Of a DNA stretch of 64,000 nt, positions 45,210-54,637 are shown piece after piece. The position numbers and the translations under genes are program-made. How positions within the stretch are numbered: the stretch's first letter is position 1; each line of letters opens with the position of its first letter. Source of the stretch: Cellvibrionaceae bacterium. Lineage in GTDB: Bacteria > Pseudomonadota > Gammaproteobacteria > Pseudomonadales > Cellvibrionaceae. The stretch is taken from assembly GCA_021151825.1 (NCBI GenBank), contig JAGKWQ010000009.1, positions 248,001 to 312,000 on the forward strand, read 5' to 3'. A model generated the notes under the pieces. It saw nothing but the letters and a program-made list of their open reading frames with translations, did not search any database and was not told where the DNA came from.

Positions 45210-45972
45210 TTTATTTCTTGCTGAATGCTACAAGATCTGTACGTTAGAGTTGCGCTATCCGCTAAATTTTTTCAGCGGCCTCATTATGCTAACGCTATTT
45301 TTTTATGGATTATTGCTAGGTGCAAAACACATAGCCGGTGTGGAAAGTTTTGGTACTAACCTTGATGCTGTCTTGGTTGGTTATGCCACCTGGATGATAG
45401 CGTTATCGGGGCTTAATAACATGCCTACAGATATTCAAAATGATGCGCGGCGTGGAACCCTGGAAAACTTGTTTTTAAGTTATCACAATATATCTCATGT
45501 TTTCCTTGCCCGATCTATTGTGGGAGCTCTAATTGGCATTATTTTTACCGGCATAGTGCTGGCATTATTGTTGTGGTTAACAGAGCGATCTGTATCTCTT
45601 TCTTTTTCCGTTGCCCTTCCTATCGCTACAGTAATAATCTCCTCTGTCGGGCTTGGTTTTATTGCCGGTGGTGTTGCTCTGCACGCTAAACAAATTAGCC
45701 AGGTCTTGAGTATTGCTCAGTACCCGTTGCTGTTCCTTATGATGACTCCGTTCGAAAAGTTACAGCAGGAGCTTATTAATATGGCTGTTTTCCTACCTAT
45801 AGTTCCAAGTGCCATGACGCTACGGGAAATTATGGTTGATGGAAAGAGTATTAGCGACAGCTATTTTTTGATTGCGTTGATAAATGCTGCATTTTATATT
45901 TTTCTGGGGTTATTTGTGTTCAGGCACTTTGTTAATAAAGTGAAGTTGAGTGGTAAATTAAGCGGATATTAA
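45202..45972 (+). CDS. ABC-2 type permease
   Basis: 256 residues with six hydrophobic spans (LNFFSGLIMLTLFFYGLLLG, VGYATWMIALSGL, SIVGALIGIIFTGIVLALLLW, ALPIATVIISSVGLGFIAGG, MAVFLPIVPSAM, FYIFLGLFVFRHF) and the ABC-2 pattern RRGTLENLFLS. GTG start inside the end of the ATPase gene. Membrane half of the exporter. Confidence 0.88.
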   Translation: MLNLFLAECYKICTLELRYPLNFFSGLIMLTLFFYGLLLGAKHIAGVESFGTNLDAVLVGYATWMIALSGLNNMPTDIQNDARRGTLENLFLSYHNISHVFLARSIVGALIGIIFTGIVLALLLWLTERSVSLSFSVALPIATVIISSVGLGFIAGGVALHAKQISQVLSIAQYPLLFLMMTPFEKLQQELINMAVFLPIVPSAMTLREIMVDGKSISDSYFLIALINAAFYIFLGLFVFRHFVNKVKLSGKLSGY

Positions 45973-46007
45973 TTTTTAATTAATGATTTCATAAATTGGA
46001 GAAAATA

Positions 46008-46220
46008 ATGTTTAGTGACAATGAATCGCTGGTATTTCGAGTTGTAATGAATCATGAAGAGCAATATTCAATTTGGCCTAAGGACAGGGACTTGCCTTTG
46101 GGGTGGAACGAAGAGGGCACGGAAGGAGACAAACAATATTGTCTGGATCATATTGATAAGGTTTGGACTGATATGAGGCCGCTGAGTTTAAGAAAGCATT
46201 TGGAATCTTTGAAGTCCTAA
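46008..46220 (+). CDS. MbtH-like NRPS accessory protein
   Basis: 70 residues with the full family signature: NHEEQYSIWP, LPLGWNEEGTEG, CLDHIDKVWTDMRPLSLR. MbtH proteins bind NRPS adenylation domains and support their folding or activity, so the partner is probably the NRPS at 54634-62550. GGAG six bases before the ATG fixes the start; a TTG 12 bases earlier is spurious. Confidence 0.95.
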   Translation: MFSDNESLVFRVVMNHEEQYSIWPKDRDLPLGWNEEGTEGDKQYCLDHIDKVWTDMRPLSLRKHLESLKS

Positions 46221-46312
46221 TGTTTATATCTGCACGGTTGTATTGACGATAACGTGAGTGTTCACCAATGCATCACTATTAACACTCCAGATATTAATAT
46301 ATTAGCAGTTGG

Positions 46313-47116
46313 ATGATTATTTTGATCGTGACAGGCCGAGATGCAAATACCAGGTCAATTACCCCGGATACCAGTAGTAATTGGTTGGTAAGAACTCATA
46401 AAAATTCTTTCGCTCCGCTTCAATTATTTTGTTTTTCGTATGCAGGCGGAGGGGCTTCAATATTTTCAGATTGGGGGCTTCATTTAAAAGATTTTGTAGA
46501 GGTTCTGGCTGTTCAGTTGCCGGGCAGGGAAAGTCGGTTTCCTGAAAAGTTGATCAGTAATATAGATGAAGTTGTTAGCCAGGCTTCATTTCATATTAAT
46601 AACGCGGTAGATCGGCCGTTTCTATTGTTCGGCCATAGTTTGGGGGCATTGATTGCTTATGAAGTAGCGCTTGCGTTATCTGCTCAATACTCCAGATGTC
46701 CACGGCAACTTATTGTTTCTGGAAAGCAATCGTTAGGTTCTTCACCGAGAAGAAAAAAAATATTCGATTTGCCTGAGGCTGGTTTCATTGAGGAGCTAAG
46801 GAAATATAACGGCACGCCGGAATTGATACTGCAAAACGAAGAGTTGCGTTCATTGATACTTCCGATATTGCGTGCGGATATTACTATGTTTGATTGCTAC
46901 AAGCCTGGGCCCAAGCCAAGGCTGGATTGCCCGGTAACTGCGTTTGGTGGAACAGATGATCCCTATGTTTTTCCGGAAGATTTACAGGGATGGAAAGACA
47001 CAACTAATTCAGCATTCAATTGCCATGTATTTAATGGGGATCATTTTTTTATAACTGGTGAGGGGCGTCAGCCGGTATTTGAAACGCTTAAATTTATAGC
47101 AAGCAATTTACGTTAA
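46313..47116 (+). CDS. Type II thioesterase
   Basis: 267 residues of the GrsT/RifR type: LFCFSYAGGGASIFSDW near the N-terminus, AVQLPGRESR, nucleophile Ser109 in GHSLGAL, acid in FGGTDDPYV, His in NGDHFF. Removes stalled or wrong acyl groups from carrier proteins. No clear ribosome site before ATG 46313, so the exact start is uncertain; the first 30 residues precede the conserved fold. Confidence 0.9.
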   Translation: MIILIVTGRDANTRSITPDTSSNWLVRTHKNSFAPLQLFCFSYAGGGASIFSDWGLHLKDFVEVLAVQLPGRESRFPEKLISNIDEVVSQASFHINNAVDRPFLLFGHSLGALIAYEVALALSAQYSRCPRQLIVSGKQSLGSSPRRKKIFDLPEAGFIEELRKYNGTPELILQNEELRSLILPILRADITMFDCYKPGPKPRLDCPVTAFGGTDDPYVFPEDLQGWKDTTNSAFNCHVFNGDHFFITGEGRQPVFETLKFIASNLR

Positions 47117-47271
47117 AAAATTTCTTCCGTGCGAACTCTCGTTGCGTTTAAAAGCGGCGTCAATTTTTATTAATCCCTGAGTGTTAAATCCATGCCGGTA
47201 ATACGCAAAAGTTATCTATTGGTTTTAATTTATTGGTAGTAAATTTTAACAGCTTGCGTTGACGCTTAAAG

Positions 47272-47302
47272 TTGACAGTGCTCTCTGGTTTGCTTATATA
47301 AT
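47272..47302 (+). promoter_or_regulatory. Strong sigma-70-like promoter for the assembly-line operon
   Basis: TTGACA at 47272-47277, then TATAAT at 47297-47302 (19-base spacer) or TATATA at 47295-47300 (17-base spacer). It lies about 100 bases before the acyl-AMP ligase gene, in a 289-base gap that otherwise shows no gene. Confidence 0.7.
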
Positions 47303-47405
47303 GCCAAAATTTTTAAAGATTGGAATAACTTCTGGTGACAAAAATAATAATAAAAGTAAAAGGTTAATTTTTTTAAAGTCGGACTTGTAGCATGAAGGAA
47401 ACAAC

Positions 47406-49535
47406 ATGAGTCATAACGTGACCTGCACCAGTTTAATTGATTTAATATCAAATGCTTGTGAGCTATTTCCCTCGAAGGTTGCCTACACCTATTTACGTGA
47501 TGGGGAGTTTTTGGAGGCAGCTATCTCATATCAGGAGCTGCATGAAAAATGCTGCTCGTTTGCATTGTTTTTGCGGGATCAGAATATTAGTCAGCGTAAT
47601 ATTTTGTTGGCTTATCCTCCTGGTATTGATTTTATCGTTGCCTTTTTTGGTGCCCTTTATGGCGGTTTTATCCCAATTCCAATTGTGCCACCAAAAAGCA
47701 GTCGAAATTTTGAATTATTTAAAAACATCCAAATTGATTCACAATCTGAAGTAATCCTGAGTTGCGGTAGTTTGGCTGTTGATATATCGCAAGCGATTCG
47801 AAATTTTGCAGGTGATAAAAATAAACCAAAAAATTTTATTGGTAATAATGATCTGGATTGTGAAATCAATTGCCGAGTGATTGATACTGATAAAATAAAT
47901 ATTCATAACGTGACAGATTGGAATAATCCGCAGATACCCTCTGACGATATAGCATTTATACAATACACATCCGGTTCAACCAGCAAGCCAAAGGGCGTCT
48001 TGGTGACCCATGCGAATCTTTTGCATAATTGTTATATGTTGATGAATTACTTTGAGTTGAGTGGTGAAGATATTCTGGTTAATTGGTTGCCGCACTACCA
48101 TGATATGGGTTTGATAGGAAACATAATATTGAATGCCTATCTGGGCAGTCATTGTTATTTAATGGCACCAGGCGCGTTTGTAAAAAAACCAATAACATGG
48201 TTGGAAAACATGTCGAAGTATGGTGCAACTTATACGGGTTCACCAAATTTCGGTTATCAATTATGCGTGGATAAAATTTCTGACGAGCAGGCAGCGAAGC
48301 TTGATTTGAGCCGATGGCGAAATGCATATTGCGGATCTGAACCTATTCGATCTACCACCATGCGAGCTTTTGTGGAGCGTTTCAGTAAATATCATCTTCG
48401 ACAGGAGGCGTTATATCCATGCTATGGCATGGCTGAGGCCACCTTGATTATTTGTGGTGGTAAGGTTAATGAAGCACCGAAAATCACCCGATTTAATGCT
48501 GAGAAACTACATCAGGGAATGGCTGATATCATTGTTGACGATGCATGTGAACACACAAAAAATATCCGTGAAATTGTTGGTTGTGGCAAGCCACATTTGG
48601 GACAAGAGGTAAAGATTGTAAATCCAGAAACGTTTGCCGTTTTGCCAGCGGGTAATGTTGGGGAAATATGGGTTTCCGGGCCGAGTGTTTGTAGTGGCTA
48701 TTTTAACCGGCCAGAGCAAAGTGCAGCGATATTTTCTGCAAAACTGGATGGTGACGAACGCAAATATGTCCGTTCTGGCGATTTGGGTTTTATGCTGGCG
48801 GATGGCGAACTTTATATTTCGGGTCGAATTAAGGATTTGATTATTATCCGTGGCCGCAATCATTATCCGCAGGATATTGAGCTTGCTGTGGCGAATTGCC
48901 ATCCGGCATTGCAAATAGATGGCGGTGCTTGCTTTTCTATTGAGGACGATGGCGAGGAGCGACTTGTTGTTACTCATGAAATTAATCGAAATTTTATAAA
49001 AAAATATAATTTCAATGAAATTCTTGCTGCGGTTAAGTCAACGGTCTCTGAACTATTTGAGATAGACGTTTCTGCATTTGTTCTTTTGCGTCCTGGGCGA
49101 GTGCTGAAAACCTCCAGCGGAAAAATCATGCGAAGTGCAACAAAAGCTTTGTATATTGAAGAATCAATAGATGTTGTCGAGCAGTGGATAAATCCGCAGC
49201 GTGAGCTTAAACAAAATAATGATGTAGCAAATAATGATGTAGCAAATAATGATAATCAATTGATCATTGACTTCGAAGATGAAGAGGTTGTGGCAAGTTG
49301 GTTTGCACAAAAAATATCGTTAAGTCAGGGAATTGCTGTGAAGGATATAAGCTATTTTACTCCCATCGCCACTTTTGGGTTGAGTTCAATCCAAACGATG
49401 GAGCTACTCGGAAATCTCTCTGTTGCCATTGGCAAAGAGGTTGAGGCAACCCTTATATGGGAGTATCCCACTATTGATCAGCTTAGCCGGAAGGTTGTCA
49501 GCCTTGGAAAGAACCTGGCTGAAGGGAGAGGCTGA
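47406..49535 (+). CDS. Fatty acyl-AMP ligase with C-terminal acyl carrier protein
   Basis: 709 residues. Residues 1-590 are an AMP-forming ligase of the FAAL type: YTSGSTSKPKG at 187, NWLPHYHDMGLIG, YGMAEATLIICGG, VRSGDLGFM, GRIKDLIIIRGRNHYPQDIE. The FAAL-type HYHDMGL and NHYPQDIE motifs set it apart from CoA ligases. A linker with short repeats (NNDVANNDVANND) leads to an ACP with FGLSSIQ; Ser661 is the likely phosphopantetheine site. It activates a free fatty acid and loads it on its own ACP to start the assembly line. AAGGA six bases upstream. Overlaps the P450 start by one base. Confidence 0.92.
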   Translation: MSHNVTCTSLIDLISNACELFPSKVAYTYLRDGEFLEAAISYQELHEKCCSFALFLRDQNISQRNILLAYPPGIDFIVAFFGALYGGFIPIPIVPPKSSRNFELFKNIQIDSQSEVILSCGSLAVDISQAIRNFAGDKNKPKNFIGNNDLDCEINCRVIDTDKINIHNVTDWNNPQIPSDDIAFIQYTSGSTSKPKGVLVTHANLLHNCYMLMNYFELSGEDILVNWLPHYHDMGLIGNIILNAYLGSHCYLMAPGAFVKKPITWLENMSKYGATYTGSPNFGYQLCVDKISDEQAAKLDLSRWRNAYCGSEPIRSTTMRAFVERFSKYHLRQEALYPCYGMAEATLIICGGKVNEAPKITRFNAEKLHQGMADIIVDDACEHTKNIREIVGCGKPHLGQEVKIVNPETFAVLPAGNVGEIWVSGPSVCSGYFNRPEQSAAIFSAKLDGDERKYVRSGDLGFMLADGELYISGRIKDLIIIRGRNHYPQDIELAVANCHPALQIDGGACFSIEDDGEERLVVTHEINRNFIKKYNFNEILAAVKSTVSELFEIDVSAFVLLRPGRVLKTSSGKIMRSATKALYIEESIDVVEQWINPQRELKQNNDVANNDVANNDNQLIIDFEDEEVVASWFAQKISLSQGIAVKDISYFTPIATFGLSSIQTMELLGNLSVAIGKEVEATLIWEYPTIDQLSRKVVSLGKNLAEGRG

Positions 49536-50803
49536 TGGAAACCATACTTGCTACGCAAAAAAATGAAGATTGTGACAAAAGGATAATGGGTGATATTAAT
49601 CCATTAGCACTTAATCCTTACAATGAAGAGTTTCGGTTAAACCCATACGAACTATATCAGCGGATGCAGAATGAGTATCCGGTTTATCGTTATCGTACTA
49701 CCGTTGGCACAGAGTGGATGGTCACCCGCTTTGAAGATATAAAAAAAATTCTGAATAATTCTGATTTTATTGTTGAAAATTTACCGGCTCGGGTGCCTCC
49801 TCACAATGAACTTATGCAATCTGAAAAGGCACACATTGAGCATTTGAAACAAAGTTTATCTCCTTGGTTATTTTCTCTGGATCCGCCCAGGCATAACCAG
49901 TTGCGACAGCTTGTTAGCCGGGACTTCACTTCGACAGCGCTTCAAAAAATAGAGCCCTATATTGAATGCCTGGTAAATAGCATGTTCGATGGGTTGAAGG
50001 CAGGTGAACTGGATTTGATTAATGATATTGCCAAGCCTTTACCGTTGCTGGTTTCGGCAAAATTATTAGGTTTATCTATTGATGATTTACCTGGATATCT
50101 TCGTTGTGCAGAAAATCTATTTAAAATATTTGAACAGCCTTTGACCTATCGGGATATTGGTGAAATGAGTAAGTCTGCTTTATTTTTCAGTGAGCGGATT
50201 GAGCAAGAGCTGTCTAGTCGTCGTTTCGTTGCTCCAAAAGATGATTTGCTTGCAAAACTGGATAAAAGCTCATTGAATGAAAGTGAGCTTAAATCGTTTT
50301 GTGTAATGTTATTTGCGGTTGGCCAAGAAACAACGGAAAACTACATCGGAAATGCGATTGCCGCATTGCTTGGTAATTCGGAGCAGTATGAATTGCTTCG
50401 TGATAATCCAGCGCTTATTGATAATGCAATATGTGAGCTTGCCCGATTCGATAGTGCGGTACAGATTATTAGCAGGGTGGCTAGCGCACCTACTAAAATG
50501 CACGATGCTCATATCGCAAAAGGGGATAGGGTTTATCTTTGTTTGGGAGCGGCTAATCGTGATCCAAGGCAATACGAAAATCCTGATAAATTGGATATTA
50601 CTCGAGATTCAAAGGGAAATTTCCCGTTTGGTTCAGGGATTCATTTTTGCTTGGGCAGTGTGCTAGCAAAACTGCAACTTAAATATGTTTTAAAAAAAAT
50701 AATAGCATTACCACAGTTTACCTTAAACACCAGCAAGCCCGCGTTGCGGAGAAAAACGGTTGTAATTCGTGGCTATCATTATTTGCCATTTACAATTCAA
50801 TAA
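49535..50803 (+). CDS. Cytochrome P450
   Basis: 422 residues, soluble bacterial type with no membrane anchor. Heme loop FGSGIHFCLG with Cys372, I-helix VGQETT with the acid/Thr pair, ExxR as ELAR. Needs ferredoxin partners not seen here. Its start overlaps the FAAL stop (TGATG), so the two are translated together. That suggests it acts on the fatty acyl chain, possibly while held on the FAAL ACP, for example by hydroxylating it. This role is inferred. Confidence 0.92.
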   Translation: METILATQKNEDCDKRIMGDINPLALNPYNEEFRLNPYELYQRMQNEYPVYRYRTTVGTEWMVTRFEDIKKILNNSDFIVENLPARVPPHNELMQSEKAHIEHLKQSLSPWLFSLDPPRHNQLRQLVSRDFTSTALQKIEPYIECLVNSMFDGLKAGELDLINDIAKPLPLLVSAKLLGLSIDDLPGYLRCAENLFKIFEQPLTYRDIGEMSKSALFFSERIEQELSSRRFVAPKDDLLAKLDKSSLNESELKSFCVMLFAVGQETTENYIGNAIAALLGNSEQYELLRDNPALIDNAICELARFDSAVQIISRVASAPTKMHDAHIAKGDRVYLCLGAANRDPRQYENPDKLDITRDSKGNFPFGSGIHFCLGSVLAKLQLKYVLKKIIALPQFTLNTSKPALRRKTVVIRGYHYLPFTIQ

Positions 50804-50881
50804 AAAATATAAATTAACTTGCGTTAAAAATTTAAAAATACACTGCTACTACAGTCTTGTGCCATTAAGGAACGATACTTC

Positions 50882-53800
50882 ATGCGTAATGATTTAATCG
50901 GTGATCCGTACCCGGAAGGATTTAAAAACAGTATTAATTCCGCTGACATTTCTGCCAATGATATTGCTATTGTTGGAATGGACTGCAATTTTCCGGGTGG
51001 CGATGGGGTGATGCTATTTTGGGAAAGCTTACTGCAGGGTAAAAGCGCAATTAATGAGGTTCCAGGAAGTCGATGGGACTCTACATTTTACTTTGATTCT
51101 GAAAACAACTTTAAGCGTATGAACACCAATAAGGGTGGTTTCATTGCTTCGATTGATCATTTCGATCCTGATTTTTTTGGAATATCTTCTGCGGAAGCGG
51201 AATATATGGATCCGCAGCAGCGCTTGCTGCTTCAAACCAGTTGGACTGCCCTGGAGAATTCAGGTATTTCACCTTCGGAGTTAGAAGGATCGTTAACTGG
51301 AGTTTTTATTGGTTCTTGCAGCCATGAGTTTTCTCTTATGGCCTGGTCTGAAGCGCAGAGTATATATACGGCAACAGGAAACAGTAACAGCATATTAGCC
51401 AACCGCCTCTCTTATTATCTAAAACTGAATGGACCAAGTATTAGTGTAGACACTGCTTGTTCCTCCTCATTGGTGGCATTGCATTTAGCGAAGAGCAGTC
51501 TCATTAGCGGCGAATGTGACTATGCAATTGTTGGTGGCACTAATGTAATGATTACGCCAATGGTAACGGTTGGCTTAAGCCAGGCTGGAATGATTTCCTC
51601 CCACGGGGAATGTCGAGCTTTTGGTGATAATGCTGAGGGCTATGTTCGAGGCGAGGGTGTTGGTGTCGTTATTCTTATGCGAGCAATGGATGCGATTAAA
51701 AAACACCTTCCCGTTGTTTGCTTGATTCGGGGGTCTGCCGTTAACCATAATGGAAAATCTAACGGCCTGACGGCTCCAAATCCAGCGGCGCAAGAGTCGT
51801 TGTTTAAGCTTGCTTATAATTCTGCAAGGATCCGCTTTGCAGATGTGGATTATTTGGAATCGGCGGCAACCGGAACACAATACGGTGACGCTATAGAGAT
51901 GAAGGCAATCGCCGAAACTTTTCTGCAAGAAAGATCCTCGGCAGAACCTCTGATTATCGGCTCGGTAAAAAGCAACATTGGCCATCTTGAAGGGGCGGCG
52001 GGTGTTGCGGCAATTATTAAGACAGCGCTTGTTGTTAAAAATGGCATTGTGCCAAGGAATTTGCACAGCGAAACGTTAAATCCTCTTGTTAAATCGGTTA
52101 AAGGACATTTTGTTATTCCCCAGGAAAATACGGCTTTATTGGATAAACCTGTTTGTTGGGGGGCCGTTAATAGCTTTGGTTTTGGTGGAACCAATGCACA
52201 TGTTGTTTTAAGTTCATTTCACCAATATGCAGCCGCACCTGTTAATGACGAACGAGAAAAAATATTATTTATTTCAGCAAAAAACGAAGTTCGTTTGGCT
52301 GAGCTTATTCAACATCACCTGCATACATTCAATTCCGATAGCAATATAAATCTGGAAAACTACAGTTATACGATTAACACCGGCCGCGAGCAGCTTAATC
52401 ATAGGTTTATTGTCAAGTATTCCGATCGCTTGGAATTAATTGAGCTTCTAAAAGATCATCAGCGCGTTAAAAATTTTATTGTCGATACATCAACAGGTTT
52501 GAATAGATTTATTCTTGGTCTAAGTGGGAGCTGTATAGCGCACCATGAGGCCATTAGAGCATTGTGTTCATTTAGCGATGCACTGAATTCAGAATTTGAT
52601 GCATTCATAAAATATATTACTCAGGAAAATAAGATCGATATTCCTGGTTTCGAAAACGTTAAAAATGCCCATGATGTGTTCGATTTTTGTGTTTCAGTTA
52701 ACTCGGAAAGTCAACGTGCCAAAATATTTTTTGAATTTTTGATGGAATACTGCGTTGCCAAATGGATGATAGGTTTTGTTAAGAATGTCGAGGGATTTTT
52801 GGCTAAAGGCTTGGGAGTAGTGACGGCCCTTTGTATTAATAACTACATAACATTGGACGATGCTATCAAATGGCTGTTAGGGGCAGTTTCAGCAAATAAT
52901 ATTGAATTTATCAACAATCAAACTGTAGTTAACATCCGTTTTGATAATAGTTTTTTTTGTAACGCCAAAGGGGAGTCACTGGATGTATTAACTCATCGCT
53001 TGTTGGTAAAGGAAGGGAAGTGGCTATTTCGTGCCCCGGTAATTTTTCTTGATCAGCCCTCAATTCAATCAGCGATATTGGTCGCGGAAGATCAGCTGGA
53101 GAAGAGTACATATCAAAGTAATTATACCGTTTTTAATTGGGGAAAAAGTTTTGAAGACTTTGTTCTACAGATTGCTTTGGTCGGGGCAGGGTTGAATTTC
53201 CGCAAATTATATTCACCTGGTCGTTATAGCTACTTGGTTGCACCCAATTACCCATTTGATAAAAAAAGATATTGGCCTGAACATAAGTCAATGAATCTTT
53301 ACGCTGGAGCTGAATATATCCCGGGAACACTGGCATCTGATTTTTGCGGGAAAAAGATTTTTACAGGATTAACCCGTTCGGTGCATTACGATTACACTCT
53401 AAACTTGAAAAATAGCAAGTTCATTCGAGACCATGTTATTTTAGGGAAGAACATATTATCGGCTTCTACGCAAGTGGCGATGGTATTGTCCTGTTTGCGA
53501 GATGTTTCTCCAGAAAAAGATATTGTATTGGAGCACCTGGAGTTTTCTGGGCAAATACTTATTGATTCTGATGTTGATACACACTTGCAGCTAGTTGTTG
53601 CCCCATATGATGATAAACAATCGGGCCAGCTTCATATATTTGTTAATTCAGGTAGTGACTCCTGGGATCAGGTTTTCGGTTGCTTGTATTCATTTCATCA
53701 TTCGAAATATCAAAATCATTTAATTGCAGCGCCAACTCACCTGCCGGAAGAAATCCGGTATTTGCTTGGTACAAAAGCAACCCAACATTTTTTGCCGTTA

Positions 53801-54637
53801 AGTGCTGATTTCTATAAGCAATTGAGAGCGGATGAATATGGTTTTGGCAGTAGCTTTCGCTATCTGACCAAACGAAATGAGATCCTTCCTGAATTGTTTG
53901 AATTATTCCAAAGCGCAGATGCCAATATATCCGATTCCACGCCGTTATTGCCTGGATCTCTGGATGCTGCATTCCAATCGTTACTACTGGTTGCTGAGCA
54001 AGGCTTTGCTGATGCTGAAAAAATATCAATTCCGGTATCCATTGCGTTTCTAAGGCTTTGCGCCAGTGCAACAGCTTCTTCCTTTAAGTTTTCATATATT
54101 GATCAATTGCGACAAGAAGAGAATAAGCGGCGCGCGAATTTTTCATTATTGAATGAAAATGTTGAGGTTTTATTAGAACTCAAAGATGTGAGTTTTAAGA
54201 GTTTTGTTAAAAAAGAACTTATTGAATACTGGAATAGAGTAGGGGAACAAAATTCGCAGCAACCTTCTGATGAGTTGGAATTGCTCAAATCCGGGCGATC
54301 AAACAGGGTTAAATTTTTTATGTCTCTTATGTATCGAGTGCTCGGGAGAGTGCTCGATGATCCGGAGCTAAATGAGTCCATGGTGTCGTTAGGGGTTGAC
54401 TCCCTTAAATCCATGGAAATCCGTGCAGTAGTAAAAAAATATTTTTCCATTGATATTCCTGTTGCAAAAATTATGGGAGGTATCAGCGCACATGAAATCC
54501 TCTGTTTATTAGAAAATTCTACATCAGATATAGACAATAAAATTAATCTTGATGCTGCGAACCATAATGTGATGTCCAGGATTACATTTTCTGACGAAAG
54601 CTCCATCAATACCAAAATTATGGAAACGGACATATGA
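50882..54637 (+). CDS. PKS module: KS lacking HGTGT His - dead AT - DH - ACP
   Basis: 1,251 residues. KS (25-445) keeps Cys193 (DTACSSS) and His368 (SNIGH), but the HGTGT motif reads SAATGT, with Ala328 in place of the first catalytic His. Residues 460-815 fit an acyltransferase by position, but the GHSxGE elbow reads AKGLGVV (641-647), so Ser is Gly and His is Lys; the domain should be inactive. DH (830-1110) keeps His851 (HVILG) and Asp1028 (DAAFQ), although the usual Pro of HxxxGxxxxP is Ser. The ACP has Ser1174 (GVDSLKS). No KR or ER. Most likely it accepts the FAAL-loaded chain, dehydrates it and passes it on without extension. The tail after the ACP may be a docking peptide. Confidence 0.9.
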   Translation: MRNDLIGDPYPEGFKNSINSADISANDIAIVGMDCNFPGGDGVMLFWESLLQGKSAINEVPGSRWDSTFYFDSENNFKRMNTNKGGFIASIDHFDPDFFGISSAEAEYMDPQQRLLLQTSWTALENSGISPSELEGSLTGVFIGSCSHEFSLMAWSEAQSIYTATGNSNSILANRLSYYLKLNGPSISVDTACSSSLVALHLAKSSLISGECDYAIVGGTNVMITPMVTVGLSQAGMISSHGECRAFGDNAEGYVRGEGVGVVILMRAMDAIKKHLPVVCLIRGSAVNHNGKSNGLTAPNPAAQESLFKLAYNSARIRFADVDYLESAATGTQYGDAIEMKAIAETFLQERSSAEPLIIGSVKSNIGHLEGAAGVAAIIKTALVVKNGIVPRNLHSETLNPLVKSVKGHFVIPQENTALLDKPVCWGAVNSFGFGGTNAHVVLSSFHQYAAAPVNDEREKILFISAKNEVRLAELIQHHLHTFNSDSNINLENYSYTINTGREQLNHRFIVKYSDRLELIELLKDHQRVKNFIVDTSTGLNRFILGLSGSCIAHHEAIRALCSFSDALNSEFDAFIKYITQENKIDIPGFENVKNAHDVFDFCVSVNSESQRAKIFFEFLMEYCVAKWMIGFVKNVEGFLAKGLGVVTALCINNYITLDDAIKWLLGAVSANNIEFINNQTVVNIRFDNSFFCNAKGESLDVLTHRLLVKEGKWLFRAPVIFLDQPSIQSAILVAEDQLEKSTYQSNYTVFNWGKSFEDFVLQIALVGAGLNFRKLYSPGRYSYLVAPNYPFDKKRYWPEHKSMNLYAGAEYIPGTLASDFCGKKIFTGLTRSVHYDYTLNLKNSKFIRDHVILGKNILSASTQVAMVLSCLRDVSPEKDIVLEHLEFSGQILIDSDVDTHLQLVVAPYDDKQSGQLHIFVNSGSDSWDQVFGCLYSFHHSKYQNHLIAAPTHLPEEIRYLLGTKATQHFLPLSADFYKQLRADEYGFGSSFRYLTKRNEILPELFELFQSADANISDSTPLLPGSLDAAFQSLLLVAEQGFADAEKISIPVSIAFLRLCASATASSFKFSYIDQLRQEENKRRANFSLLNENVEVLLELKDVSFKSFVKKELIEYWNRVGEQNSQQPSDELELLKSGRSNRVKFFMSLMYRVLGRVLDDPELNESMVSLGVDSLKSMEIRAVVKKYFSIDIPVAKIMGGISAHEILCLLENSTSDIDNKINLDAANHNVMSRITFSDESSINTKIMETDI

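Noticed and set aside
51857..51874. Loss of the KS HGTGT histidine caused by a frameshift or misread
   Set aside because: The frame is continuous through SAATGTQYGD and the following NIGH motif, so it is a true substitution in this sequence, not a shift.
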